Below, one piece after another: positions 34,897-47,397 of a stretch of 64,000 bases of DNA. The notes below the pieces were generated by a model, which saw only the letters and a program-made list of their open reading frames with translations, was not told where the DNA came from and did not search any database. The stretch's first letter is position 1, and each line of letters starts with the position of its first letter. A program made the translations under genes and the position numbers. Origin of the DNA: Guadua angustifolia (lineage: Eukaryota > Streptophyta > Magnoliopsida > Poales > Poaceae). The DNA lies in contig CM070500.1 in assembly GCA_036346375.1 (NCBI GenBank), positions 68,824,525-68,888,524 on the forward strand, given 5' to 3'.

Positions 34897-36612
34897 GATG
34901 AGTATATTGACAAACACATGAAAAGGCATAAGTTTTAAGTTTGAATAAAGAGAAGAAAGCAATTTGAATGCAAAGCCAAACTCGGTCCAGAGAGAAGGAA
35001 ATAATATCATGACCATGTTGGCTAGAAAGATTTTTAGAGCAATATAAAAGAAAGAGCAAGTTTTCCACAAAAGCTCTAAAATATCCAATAAAACTCATAA
35101 GGAACACTCGAATATGCTTATGATCATAAAAGTTTGCAATTGTCACAAAGATCATAAGAACCAATGTGGATTAGAATTTTTCCTTTGAAGATGCCTTTTC
35201 TACATTTTCTCCCCCTTTTGGCAATATAGGCATCAAGAAGTCAATTTTTTTATTTTATCCCCCTTTGAATATGTATGCATGAGATGCAACCTAAAGCGCT
35301 TTGAAGATTATCCAACTAAACTAATCATAAGGACAAGATATGACACCAAGCTAATCAATTTAGAAAATGACTAAACTAGGATGTCTCCAAGAACAAATTC
35401 ATTTTGCTCACAAGCTTTGTGTACAAGATTTTATTTTAGCAAGATTTGAACAAGTGCAAAACTTAGCAAAAGTTTCAAAACTAGAAGCAAACACCACTCA
35501 TAGCATCAAATGGAAAATCTAGAGTTCAACCTACTCAACACTTTGGGGAATCTGGAAGTGCATACAAGGTCCTTGAGCTCATTTTCCATATAATGCACAT
35601 TTTGCCTTAGTATTTGAAAAGACATAGCGGGTGCAAATGTTTGACATAATTTGCATTCTTTACCCACATATGTTTTTTGTTTATTTGCATTTTTCAAGAG
35701 TAATTGACTCATGCCATCTTCGACCATCTCAAGAAGAACTCTTAAGAGGATGGTCTTGGTCATACACGATGCATTCCAAGTTCATCCTAAGTGCAATGGG
35801 AGGCGGTCTCGTGAATGCAAAGTGTTGAGATCAATTTTGCACAAAAGAGTCAATTTTTGTTTTATTTTAGCACATATGAGCAATTTGAAGGACTCAAGTA
35901 TGGATCAAGCTAGTTTCACCCAAGTTGCTATAGGGACTCTAGAGAACTCCAAAATTTCACAAATCATGGTAAATACCTCTAGAGACTAAACTTAGCAAGA
36001 AAAAGCAACATGTTTCATCAAGTTTTTCGTTAAAACTTTCAATTTTCAAATTTTAACAAGCTTAGCATGATGGATGAACTTGGACAACTCGAAGCTAGTG
36101 ATTTTCTTCAAAAGATGTAGCAAGGTGCATTACATGAAGATTGAGTCAATTGCATAATAGACAAAGCTCATAAAACAAAAGAAAATGCAGTCTATATGCA
36201 ATGCATCCACAGATTCCCAAACTCCCCCTCAACATGTGAATCAATTTTAAGCACAAATTTGGTTCAAATTGAGTTATTAGCAGAATTAGGCAAATGAGAA
36301 ACTCAAGAACTCAATCGAAGCCAAAAATACGAAAATGAGGAGAGAAAGATTGAGAAACGCAAACCGGGTGACTATAGAGTATAGAAAAGATAGCAGAGAA
36401 CACTAGGCTCAAACTCGTTCTCATCTTCCCCAATGACTTACAAAGGAAAGCTAGCTCTCAAACTCCCGCCCAGGAGCAAACACAGACCCTGTCTACCCAG
36501 GGGGCCCAACACCTGCTAGACCTACAAGGCGTGAGTGAGCTCAACCGAGAAGAAGAAGAGAATAGCATCCTAAAGCATAAGATGAGAGGTCCATGCCGAG
36601 GCATGCCGAAGT
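34897..36612 (-). other. post-pol internal region of the Sirevirus
   Basis: 1.7 kb between the end of pol and the PPT. Sireviruses often carry extra or envelope-like sequence here. I see only short unrelated frames and no transmembrane-rich ORF, so no gene is called. Extra purine tracts are spread through it. Confidence 0.5.
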
Positions 36613-39600
36613 CTAGGTGAAGTGAACTCGAAACTCTAGAAAATAAAACCCATAGCACCCAGAGCAATCTGAGAAGAAAGGAAAACTGAAAATAAAATAT
36701 AATACATAATATCTGATCGCTCTCCCCTCACGTAGGCCGTAAGGGCACACAACTCCAAGCTCACTCCTCAAGGCAACAAACCTAGAGCTATCCAAAGGCT
36801 TGGTAAAGATATCGCCAACCGGTGGTCACTCTCCTGGCTGAAGCACTATGTCTCCTTTCTCCACATGGTCTCTAAGGAAATGATATCTAATATCAATGTG
36901 CTTGGTCCGGAGTGTTTGCTTTGGGTTCTTGGCAATGCAAATAGCAGAAGTGTTATCACAGAAAAGTGGAACACTCTCTATCTCTAACCCAAAGTCCCGC
37001 AAGGTCGATCTCATCCAGAGCACCTGGCTACAGCAACTGGCTGCAGCAACATACTCGGCCTCAGCAGTGGACTGTGCGACTCCGGACTGCTTCTTAGATG
37101 ACCAAGAAACAAGAGAAGTGCCAATGAATTGGCAAGTGCCAGAAGTGCTCTTCCTATCTATCCTACAGCCAGCAAAGTCAGCATCGGAAAAGGCTCTAAG
37201 GGATAGACAAGAGGAAGAAGAGTACCAGATACCATAATCAATGGTAGCTCGAAGGTACTGAAGATCGCTTCACCGCTTTGGCGATGAGAGACGCGAGAAG
37301 CTTGAAAGCGAGCGCACATACACAAAGAAAGTGTATGTCGGCCATGAGGCGAGAAGATACAAGAGGGAGCCAATCATGCTCAGAAACTCCTTTTGATCAA
37401 CAGGCTCACCATCCACATTGGGCTCGAGGACAGCAGTGGTGGCCATAGGAGTCATCACGGGCTTCCCATCAGACATATCAAACCGGCTCAGAGGTCCCGA
37501 GTGTACTTACCTTGGTGCAGAAAGTACCCTCCAGTGCTGCTTGATTTGGAAGCCGAGAAGTAGCTCAACTCACCCATCATACTCATCTCAAATTCGTGCT
37601 CATCACCTCGGAAAAATGAGACACAAGAGACTGAGATGAACTACCAAAGATAATATCGTCCACATAAATCTGGACGAGAAGGAAATGAGAATCCTGGTGT
37701 CTGATGAATAGAGTTTTGTCTACTATACCCATTTTGAAACCATGACTGAGAAGATAGGACTTAAGCCTATCATACTAAACTCTAGGGGCCTGCTTAAGTC
37801 CATACAAGGCTTTGGAAAGCTTGTAGACATGGTTCGGGTATTTGGGGTTCTCAAATCCTGGAGTTGCTTGACATACACCTCTTCCTCAATGAAGCCATTG
37901 AGAAATGCACTCTTGACATCCATTTGATAAAGCTTGAAGCCTTGGATGCAGAGAATGCAAGCAGGATTCTAATCGCCTCTAGTCTAGCTACAGGGGCAAA
38001 GGTCTCCTCAAAGTCAAGACCCTCAACCTGAGTGAAGCCCTGTGCAACTAGCCTAGCCTTGTTGCGAACGACAACCCCATCCTCACTCTGCTTGTTTTTG
38101 AACACCCACTTGGTCCCAATGACATTATGACCAGATGGGGGCTCTACAAGCTGCCAAACTTTGTTCCTCTCAAAGTTTTCCAGTTCCTCATGCATAGCAT
38201 TAATCCATGATTCATCGGATAATGCATGAGTAACATCCTTTGGCTCAAAAGAGGCAACAAAGGCAGAGTGAAGGCAGAAGAAGATAAGCTGATTTTGAGC
38301 GCCAGAACACGCTCAAATAGATCACCAATGATCTGCTCAGGTGGATGAGAACGCTGAATGTGTCGTGGAGGACCAGAAGCAGAAGTGGCCTCTACCTCTT
38401 GAGGAGAAGAGGTAGGAACAGAGCCACCCGCTGAAAGAGAGTCTGAAGGCAAAGGCTGATCTCCCTGAGGTGCAGAAATGGAAACAGGAGGCACCTTAGG
38501 TGAAGAGGAGACTGGATCAGGTGGAACACCATCATCTCCATCATCCTCATCCTCTACAAAGATGGTCTCGGAGGGATAAGAAGAGCCTGAAATATCAGGT
38601 CTAGCACCTGGGCTAGCCTCATCAAAGGTCACGTCACAGGTCCCTATGATCCTATTCGCATCACAACTCCAGACCCTATAGCTACGAGAGGAAGTCGAGT
38701 AACCCGTAAAGATACCATCGGAAGAACGAGACTCAAACTTATCTAGGTTACGGACTTCAAGATAAAACACTTGCAACCAAAAGCGAAAATGAGAAACACC
38801 GGGCTTTCGCCCATACCTCAACTCATAAGAAGTGCGATGCAAATGTGCTCTCGAAAACGCGATTGGAAACATGACAAGCGGTAGCTATAGCCTCATTTCA
38901 AAACTTCCTAGAGTCTTGTACTCATCTAGCATCGTCCCGCCATCTCAACCAGAGTCCTGTTCTTCCTTTCCACTCGCCATTCTCACGAGGGGCGTGGGAG
39001 AAGAGAACGATGCTCTAAACCGGACTCCACACGTAAACTCTCAAAGTAGGAATTCTTGAACTCGGTGCCATTGTCACTGCGTATAGCTCGTAATGCACCA
39101 GAAGCTCAATAGACAACCTACTAACAAGTCCCTGAAGTGAGAAAAGTCTCATCCTTCGAGGCCATGAAAAATACCCAAGAATATCTCGAAAAATCATCAA
39201 CAATGACAAGGACATACCACTTCCCTCCTGCTTGTTGCACTCTAGCCGACCAACAAAGTCCATGTGTAAAAGCTGTCTGGTGCATCGATCATCACTACGG
39301 TGATCGGAGGATGAGAAGTAGTAACCATCTTGCCATGTCGGCAGGAGAACAAACTAAGTCTTTGACCATCTTGAGTTTGGGCAAACCACGAATAAGATCG
39401 CGGCTGCTAACTCTAGTCAGATGATCAAAACCAATGTGACCAAGTCTCCTATGCCAAAAGGAGAGATCACGGGACTCGAAGCAATCAAACACGAAGAGAG
39501 TCTCCGGAAGAAAGAAAAATCAGCACGAAAGACTCTCCCAAATCTAGAAATCCATAAACTAATCCTCCCGATGAATCGAGGATTCTACAAGCATTGCTCT

Positions 39601-39880
39601 TAAAGCTTACCTCGAAAGAGTCATCGATAAGTCGAGAAGCGAAAGCAAATTATATTGCGACTTACTCACTAAGGCAACGTCCTTAAGAATAAAATTTTCA
39701 TTAATGCAGCGGTACCTTTAGCAATGACTCTACGAAGAAGCATCCCCAAAAGTGATCAACTCATCACCGGGGGCTCGGACTAGGGAAGAGAACCAACGAG
39801 AATCTCCGGTTATATGGCGAGAACAACCGGAGTCAACAATCCAAACATCTCCCTTCCCCATCCGACAAACCTGATCAAGT
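36613..39880 (-). pseudogene. Sirevirus pol remnants (protease, integrase, RT, RNase H)
   Basis: Read from right to left. Protease WIVDSGCSRHITGD near 39835-39800, with the catalytic DSG intact. GAG-pre-integrase WHRRLGHIGFDHLTR at about 39460, followed by CSPADMAR where family members have CxxC. Integrase pieces and the C-terminal domain at 39263-38150. RT pieces at 38195-37700 (WVFKNKQSEDG, ARLVAQGFTQVEG, MDVKSAFLNGFIEEEVY). RNase H end at 37476-36720 (SMIGSLLYL, LFCDNTSAICIAKNP, TKHIDIRYHFLRDHV, DIFTKPLDSSRF). At least six frame changes are needed to connect these blocks, so this is a pseudogene. Many breaks are one-base losses next to C or G runs, which could be decay or base-calling error. 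Confidence 0.8.
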
Positions 39881-42560
39881 CAGAAGAGAAGACTCAGTAC
39901 TGGGATAAAGTGAAGACTTGGGAACCCAATACTGAATTACACGACGCCTCAAAGTACCAGCCACAAAAGAAGAAGACTGAACTCTAGTGTCTCTCTGACG
40001 CTCAACTCTAACAAGATCGGAAGAAGCGGCTCTAGTGGAAGATCTAGGAGTCATCCTTTGGTTTGGCTCGCTGTGGTGCAAAGGCGGACCATCCCAACGA
40101 GGTCGCCTAAATCTCCTACCCGAAAACACCTCACGCCACGATATCTACCTCGATGGAAAAACGAGGAATATCAAGAGGGCGGCGAAAGATCGACCACGAG
40201 CAACTCGGGACTAAAACTCGATGAACGAAGATGAAAACCGAGTCCTGGACGCTGCCCAAAAACAGGCGACTCTTTAACCTGTCTAATAGCAATGTGCACC
40301 TTAGGAGCACTCAGAGTCTGGGGATGACCCTGAATACCCCTAAGAGCATCAACACGCTCACGCCGAGTGATCTTGGCACGCCTGAAGCAGAAATCTACTA
40401 GGTGACCATCCTTCTTACAGAAGGTGCATGTGTACTTTGCCTTGTTAGAGGTAAAAGCAACAAGAGAAGCATCATTCAGTCAAGTCCGTGGACCACACCA
40501 AGAGACCTAAACACGTGGTGCTCAACACAGGAGCAACCACTATCTCTCCACTCTTGGAACTACGCACAATGGTAGGAGGATGAGTCCTAGCGTGCTCCAA
40601 GTAATCAAATCCTAGACCTTGATTGAATCTGCTAATCTTGGACTGGTCTAGAATGAGATTGAGCTTCTTCTTGCCTCCAACAAATTTCTCAAGAGTGCTC
40701 ATAAGATACTGACACTCTCGGAAAAGTGAAGCGCAAGAAGAACAGGGGTGAGAAGAAGAAGAAGAACCATAAAGAGAAGAAGAGATACCAGCACGTCTAT
40801 TTTTCTCCCTTAGCATGGCTGCCTCAAGCTTGAGGGACTCACAAGAAGCATACGATGCTTCTCTAATCCTATGGACTTGTTCTTTTAATTTCTTCCTAAA
40901 CTCTGCGTGGACCTTATCCACGTCATCATTAACCCCAACACACAAGCAACCAGTTTGTGATTTAACTAGTAAATCCTTAGCAAGTTGATCACACTTGACA
41001 TTCAAAGCATCATTGTCAAGTTTTAGTTGCTTCTGACCCTCACATGAGCCGACTGGGTCCTTAGAAGCATGCATCTCAAGTTCATCATTTCTAGAGGAAA
41101 GCTTTCTAAGGTGTGAGCTCATGGCATCAATCTCGACAAGCAATTTAAGGCAATTATTACAGAAGCATTTGTGTGGGCATGAGAAAAACTAGCATCGAGA
41201 GGAATATCAATAACAACAGAACTAGCATTCTTCGACTTGATTCTCAAGATCAACAAGCACACTATCATGCAAAGTCCTTAGGTTCTCCACTCCACAAGCA
41301 AAGCATCACAGAGTGTACAACAGTTAGAGTCTCGGGAGGAACATGATTTAAGTGAAGCTAACTCCGAGACAAACGGTCTACCTCCTTCTCTAACTCGTAA
41401 CACCTCGACCTAGCCTTAGCATGAAACTTGCCTAATTCTGAAAGCATCATTTAACTTCGTCGTAGGTGGGTACCTCATCCGTGTCATTTGACAAATGGAG
41501 TCGCTCACTTCAATGGCGCTGCCATGAAGCACATGCCGGAGAAGTCGTCGCCGCCTTTCTTCTCTTGCGGATCATCCTCGCCTTGTCGCTCCATGTCTCC
41601 GTGTCGGAGAGGTTGATGTCGTCGAGGCGGCGAGGACGCTGTGGAACAACTTCTTGTTCTTGGAGAAGTTGCGGTACTTCTTCTCGTCTTGCCGGTTCAC
41701 GAGTGGAGGCTTCTTGTTGCGTTCTTGTCGGTGTAGTCGTTCTTGCCCAAACCGCCGACATCGTTCTTGCCCTTCTCCAAATTTAGGGCGGTTCGCTCGA
41801 ATGTGGTTGGGGCCACCACACTCGAAGCAGGTGATCATGCCACCTCTCTTCCTCTCTCTCATTCTTTTGTAAATATTGGAAAATTTTCGAGCAACAAGAG
41901 CAAGCTCATTTTCGAAATTGTTCGAAATTTCATCGCTACGTCAAAGAGCGGAGAGAAAAACCGAAACAAAGTCAAGAGAAAATCCGAAGAGGACCCAATG
42001 GGATCGGTGACCAAAGCCATCGACCGAGATTTCGTCTTCCGGAGACGACATCAATCTCATGAGTCTTGAGGCGGAATAAAGCCCATCAAGAGTCGAGTCG
42101 ACAAATCGATGGTGTCCTTGATGGTGGTCACCTTCATCTCCCAAACCCGAAGGTCGAGTGCGGTCAAGAAATGCCGAGCATTGTCCGAGTCGAGGTATAT
42201 ACAACCGATCGCTTTCGGAGGTCGCTCAAAATCTTGGTAAACCGACCAAAGCACTCATCGAGACTCTCACCGGTAGCGTTGTTCAAATTTGTTGTACTCG
42301 GCTGAACTCGTCTGCCTCACGGTCTTGATTTGAGTAGTGCCCTCATGATAAGCATCGAGGTTACCCAAATCTCGTGGGCGGAGCGAAGGTGAAAATCGAT
42401 CATACTCATCGCGCCGAGTCCTGTATGAGAATGTTCTCGCCTTAGCATTTGCCTCAACGTCGGCCATATTGCGGCCATGACGTTCTCATCGGCAAGAACC
42501 TCATATGGGAGCTTCACCTTCGCCATATCGGGAAGCCTGGCAAGTGATGTATGACTCCAT
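39875..42560 (-). pseudogene. Sirevirus gag remnants
   Basis: From about 42526 leftward: MAKVKLPYEVLADENVMAAI, then THQ/YHEGTTQIKTVRQT, DNARHFLTALDLRVWEMKVT and TIKDTIDLST, the retrotransposon Gag core. A zinc knuckle ITCFECGGPNHIRANRP at about 41850-41800 has Arg where the last Cys should be. A coiled-coil part at 41143-40472 follows (LKLDNDALNVKCDQLAKDLL). A second knuckle-like CxFCxKDGHLVDFCF lies near 40440-40380. The end reads RVIQYWVPKSS at about 39920. Several frameshifts separate these blocks. Confidence 0.75.
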
Positions 42561-42670
42561 CCGGATTTCCAAAAGGAAAATCAACACCGAAAAAATTGGA
42601 GGCTTGGTGGAATACTTATGCATCGCCATGGCTCTCGAGACCGATCAAGATCTATGGAAGAGCAAAACCG

Positions 42671-42682
42671 GCTCGATACCAA
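42671..42682 (-). promoter_or_regulatory. primer-binding site of the Sirevirus
   Basis: TTGGTATCGAGC (minus strand), continuing CGG, directly after the 5' LTR end. It matches the tRNA-Met type with one altered position. Confidence 0.75.
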
Positions 42683-44319
42683 TCGAAGGATCGAGATGGC
42701 GAACAGAGGGGGTGAATGGTCGCAATTAAATTTCCCCAAAATACTCCAACTAAAACCGTGAAAAGATCGCATAAAGGAAATCGTGAAAAACCGCAAAAAC
42801 CGAACGACTAGACAACTATGTGCAACCCTAGCTTACATGGATGTGATCCATAAAATATGTGAGGGATTTGCAATCACAATCCTGGTTGTTAAGTGTCCAA
42901 AAAGGAGAGGAATCAATTCAAATACTTCTTTTCTAAAAGAGATCAAGCCAAGACACAAAAGTCTCTTTTAGAAAAGCAAAAGCAGATATTTTCAGAATCT
43001 GTCTTTAATTTGAATAGGAGTTTTGTGGGTTTATGCTGCTCAAAAAATTATGAGAAATTTTCTCCCTATGAGAAGATGAGTCTTGAAGCTCTCCACCAAA
43101 TTTCAGATCAAAAAGATATGTATAAAAATCATCATAAATCTATGAACACAGACAGTCAGGAACTTCGACCAGAAAATTTGGGGCTCGGTTTTCAACTCAT
43201 GGCACCTAAACTATGAAACCAGTGAACTCCAACGTTTTTCTGCAGATGGATATAGGAGTCCCGCACAATCTCCAATAAGAATCACAAAAAAAGGATTTTT
43301 CTATATTTTTCCAAAAATCAAAGACTAACTGCTGCGCGAAGAACAAGTTCTGGACAGAACTGGAACTTGAAAGAAAAGATGATCTCTACTCAATCAAAGG
43401 GTGCAAAAGAGATGTAAAACCATATGAACACACTCAAAACATCCAAGATCAGCATTTAGAAGGAGGGGAGGCAAATCCAAATTGCATGAATGTAGATTGC
43501 GGAAAGTAAATGCGTAATGTAAATGCTGAATTTAAATTGCGTAAAGTAAAGACATAATGTAAATGCAGAATTTAAATTCACAATGATGCAAAGAAATTTC
43601 TTTGTATTTCTGGTGGGAAGGTTTACAAAGCCTCACTTCATGTGGGCAAAGCTCAAACGAGCAACTCAAACCTTTAAGGGGAGGAGGCCACCCCTCCACC
43701 CCTATTTACACAACTCTTGGGCCACCTACCACCCTTGGATGAGTCCCTCAACCCTAGGACACTCATCTAAGGGCTAGGATTGACCCACTCATACAGCCAT
43801 GCAAGGGCTAACCCAAAACCCACACACATACCGGGTTTTCTTGCACGGTTTTCAAAGCATACTACCTAGACCCGCTAACCTATCAACTAGACCGCAATCC
43901 GACGGCCCTCATTGATCCATGCGGCATCTAGCTAGCATCATCTCCTTTCCTTATCTTCTTGGCTTGCCCGGACTCCGTCTCCGATCATCTTCCGCCTCAC
44001 CTAGTCCCGATCATCCTCCGCCTCACCATGACCTAGCACCGTCGCCCTACAACCATCAAAGACAAGGAAAAACCTTTCACATAGCAATGCCCACAAAGAT
44101 ATTTTCATTCATTATCCCAAAATCATTAATCGAACATAATTTCTCTCAACGGTCCGATGCTACCGCCCTCATGCGGGTAGCACTAGGAAAAGCAACCAAC
44201 ACTCAAATTGCTTCACATCGAAAATCCAATTCAAATCAAACTCAATTTCAAATCAAACCAACCTCAACTCTTGTCAATTACTCATCACACACAAGGATAG
44301 ACCTCCACATGATCTTTCA
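42683..44319 (-). repeat. 5' LTR of the Sirevirus
   Basis: About 1637 bp, ends ...GATCTTTCA on the plus strand before the duplicated gtatg. The other end is slightly diverged (tcgaaggatcg against tgaacgatcg), so that boundary is approximate. Confidence 0.8.
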
Positions 44320-44531
44320 GTATGTCTCCTTTCTTGCTCCCTGTTATGCATCTGCCAAGATACTTGTTTATAAGCACAAATACTATGATACTGTCATCTG
44401 TTTGGTTACAGTTCTTGTGCATATGCTCATTCAATAATGAACTGTCATGGTTGAATATGTGCTTTGGAATTATTGTCTTAATAAAATTGCTAATACCGCA
44501 ATATTTACAACAATCCAGAAAACAATACATA

Positions 44532-47080
44532 ATGGCTTCTAGTTCTGATGTTGTTAAGCCTGAGGTATTTGACGGTCAGGAGCTTTAAACACTGGCAAGC
44601 TAAAACTAGATGTGGTTAATGGACCTCAAATTATTTTGGGTCATTGCAAATACCCTGAACTTCCTATGGAAGTAGAGGCTTGGCGATGGGAGGAAGCAAA
44701 CCACTCGGCTCTAGCTAGGCTGTTGGCCGTCATATCTAATAGGCTTTTTGGCGTGTACTCAAACTTCACCTCTGCCAAGGCGCTATGGGATGAACTCGAA
44801 CTGAAATTTTCAAGGAGACAATGGGAGCGAGTCATTCATTTGTGAAAGCTATCTTAACTATAATATGGTAGACGGTAGATCTGTATTGGATCAAGTCCAT
44901 GAACTTCAGCTTTATATCAGGGACTTGACTCAATACAACTGCAACCTACCTGAAAGCTTTCAAGTGAATGTGATACTAGCAAAGTTGCCGCCTTCGTGGC
45001 GTGACTTTGTGACCGCTCGGAGACACATTAAGGAGCGACTGTCTCTCTCTGAGCTGACAGCTGCCATTAATGTGGAAGAGCGGGCACGCGCTAGTAACAA
45101 GGCTCCCATGCCTCAGGTTCAAGCTCATCATGTGGAGACCAAAAATGCCGGCAAAGGGGCCAAGAAGAAGATCAAAATTCCTTCCCAGACCAAGCCAAAG
45201 CAAATGAAAAAGAAGAAGGAGAACTTTATTTGCTTTGTTTGCGGAACCCCGGGCCACACTACTTGCAGGTGCCGTGAACGAAAGGGCAAAGGACCTGCGC
45301 CTCAGCAAGGGGGCCAAAAGGCCGTGGCAAATGTCGTACTGGCTTCAGCTAGTTCTGACGGCTATGTACCTAGAGCCTTTATGGCTAATCCATCAAATGA
45401 ATGGTGGATTGATACAGTGCTACACGCCATATTTGTCTTGATCATGATCTATTCTCCTCTTTTTAGGGTCAAGGAGGTGGCTCTGTTTTAATGGGCAACG
45501 GTGCGGCTGCAGCAATTCGAGGAATCGGTCAGGTCTGCTTGAAGCTTACTTCAGGCAAGACATTGGTTCTTCGAGACATGTTGTATGTGCCGGCAATGAA
45601 TTGGAACCTTCTTAGTGGAGCTTTGTTTTGTAGACAAGGTCTAAAGTTAGTTTTCAAATCAAATAAGGTCGTGTTGACCAAATTCGGAACTTTTGTTGGG
45701 AAAGGTTATGAAAGTGGCGGAATGTTCTGCCCTTCTATTTTAGATCTTAATAACATCTCTCTTTATAATGTATCATGCAATAAAGTGGATGATATTTGGC
45801 ATTCTCGTTTGTGTCATGTGAACTTTGAGGCCATTGTGCGGTTAAGCAAAATGAACCTAATTCCAAGCTATAACCATGAGAAAGGCTCAAAATGTGAAGT
45901 TTGTGTGCAAGCAAAGCAACCTCGAAAGCCGTTCCATTCGGTTCAGAGTTGAGACACCTCACCTCTTGAGCTTATCCATTCTGATCTCTGTGAGATGAAT
46001 GGTATTCTAACTAAAAGTGGCAAAAGATATTTCTTAACCCTCATAGATGATTCGACTAAGTTTAGTTACATTTACTTACTTAGATCGAAAGATGAAGCAC
46101 TAGAACATTTTAAAATCTATAAAGCCGAAGTGGAAAACCAACTAGAAAGAACAATTAAACGACTAAGGTCGGACCGAGGAGGTGAGTATGTCTCCAAGGA
46201 ATTCTCCCAGTTCTGTGAAGAAAGTGGAATAATTCATGAAATTACTCCACCATATTCACCCCAATCCAATGGAGTTGCCGAACGTAAGATCCGAACGATT
46301 TGTGACTTGGTGAACGCCATGTTACAAAGTTCAGGTATGTCGGACTCATGGTGGGGTGAGGCAGTTCTCACAGCCAATTATGTCCTAAATAGGGTTCCAC
46401 CTCGCAATCGCGAGGAGACACCTTATGAAGGATGGAAGGGGAGAAAACCGAATCTGTCCTTTCTTCGTACATGGGGATGCCTTGCTAAGGTTAATGTTCC
46501 ATTACCGAAGAAAAGGAAGCTTAGTCCGAAGACCGTTGATTGTGTTTTTCTGGGGTATGCTCATAACAGCACGACTTATAGGTTTCTAGTGGTCAAATCC
46601 GAGGTCAGTGACATTTCTACAAATGTTTTAATGGAATCTCGTGATGCGACATTCTTTGAAAATGTATTTCCTATGAGGACAAAAGAAGTCATTGTTCCTT
46701 CGAGTTCAAATGAACACTCTATTCCTCCTAGTATAGATGATATCGCTCCTGATATGGAGTTGAGGAGGAGTAAGAGGCAAATGATTGAAAAATCCTTAGG
46801 CGATGACTTTGTCACCTACCTCGTGGATGATGAACCATGAAACCTTTCAGAGGCATACGCATCTCCAGATGCGGAGTACTGGAAGGAGGCAGTCCGTAGT
46901 GAGATGGATTCCATCATCGCTAACGGAACATGGGAGATCACTGATCTTCCAGTTGGTTGCAAGCCAGTGGGTTGCAAGTGGATTTTTAAGAGGAAGAAGA
47001 GACCCGATGGTACTATTGAAAAGTACAAGGCCCGTTTAGTGGCTAAGGGTTTTACTCAAAAGGAGGGAGAAGATTATTTG
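44532..47080 (+). pseudogene. truncated gag-pol of Copia unit 2
   Basis: Same product as 27440-31285 up to RT residue about 850 (...LVAKGFTQKEGEDY). It is broken by an early frameshift at about 44575 (GGTCAGGAGC for GGTGCGAGC), indels at 44680 and 44815, and a lost base in the protease Asp-Thr-Gly block at about 45415. There is an in-frame TGA at about 45949 and another at 46838. It ends inside RT; the sequence after 47080 is unrelated. Zinc knuckle (TCRCRERKG for TRRCRERKG) and integrase motifs (SDRGGEY, NGVAERK) are still readable. It is useful as a comparison copy for the open ORF. Confidence 0.9.
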
Positions 47081-47397
47081 TGATCTAAATTAGTAATTAG
47101 TTCTAATTGCATTATACTTAAGATGTTGCTAGCTAGGCAAAGAGAGAATTGAAGATGCTAAGTTCAAATGTAGCATACATAAAGATCCATTTGTTCTTTA
47201 TGATCTAAGAAGCTACGTTGGTAAGTTTAAATGTAGCTTATATGTAGATTGTAGATCTATTTGTTCTTTAGATCTAACATGGTTTATGATTTAGAGTAGG
47301 GTTTAACTTGTTAATTTATGCTCCAAGTTAAGAATGTATGTATGTGCATTCCTAGTATACTTCATTATTAATTAACACTTATTGTTATATACGTAGC
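47081..47397. other. AT-rich stretch between truncated Copia and TNPD
   Basis: No coding signal. It contains a short internal duplication (atctatttgttctttagatct-like blocks near 47190 and 47255). Probably an intron or 5' part of the CACTA gene. Confidence 0.4.

Larger units (their letters stand above)
33218..44319 (-). mobile_element. Sirevirus (Copia) with decayed gag-pol, TSD gtatg
   Basis: Flanked by gtatg on both sides (33213-33217 and 44320-44324). Joining the flanks restores the Copia leader exactly as in unit 1. LTRs of about 1.65 kb (33218-34885 and 42683-44319). On the minus strand: PBS at 42682-42671, gag, protease, integrase, RT, RNase H, a long 3' non-coding part with several PPTs, and PPT at 34896-34886. 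The motif wording of integrase and RNase H (WHRRLGHIGFDHLTR, TKHIDIRYHFLRDHV) and the long gag coiled coil fit the SIRE/Opie group. Many frameshifts and stops make it non-functional. Confidence 0.9.
25837..47080 (+). mobile_element. tandem Copia element LTR-internal-LTR-internal, 3' truncated
   Basis: LTRs at 25837-26163 and 31827-32149 bracket a full internal region. After the second LTR the leader and gag-pol begin again (32150-33217, resuming at 44320) and stop abruptly inside RT at about 47080. No third LTR is seen. The left flank is actac (25832-25836); no matching right duplication exists because of the truncation. Unequal or intra-element recombination between LTRs is the usual origin of such shared-LTR tandems. 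The second unit was later split by the Sirevirus at 33218-44319. Confidence 0.85.
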
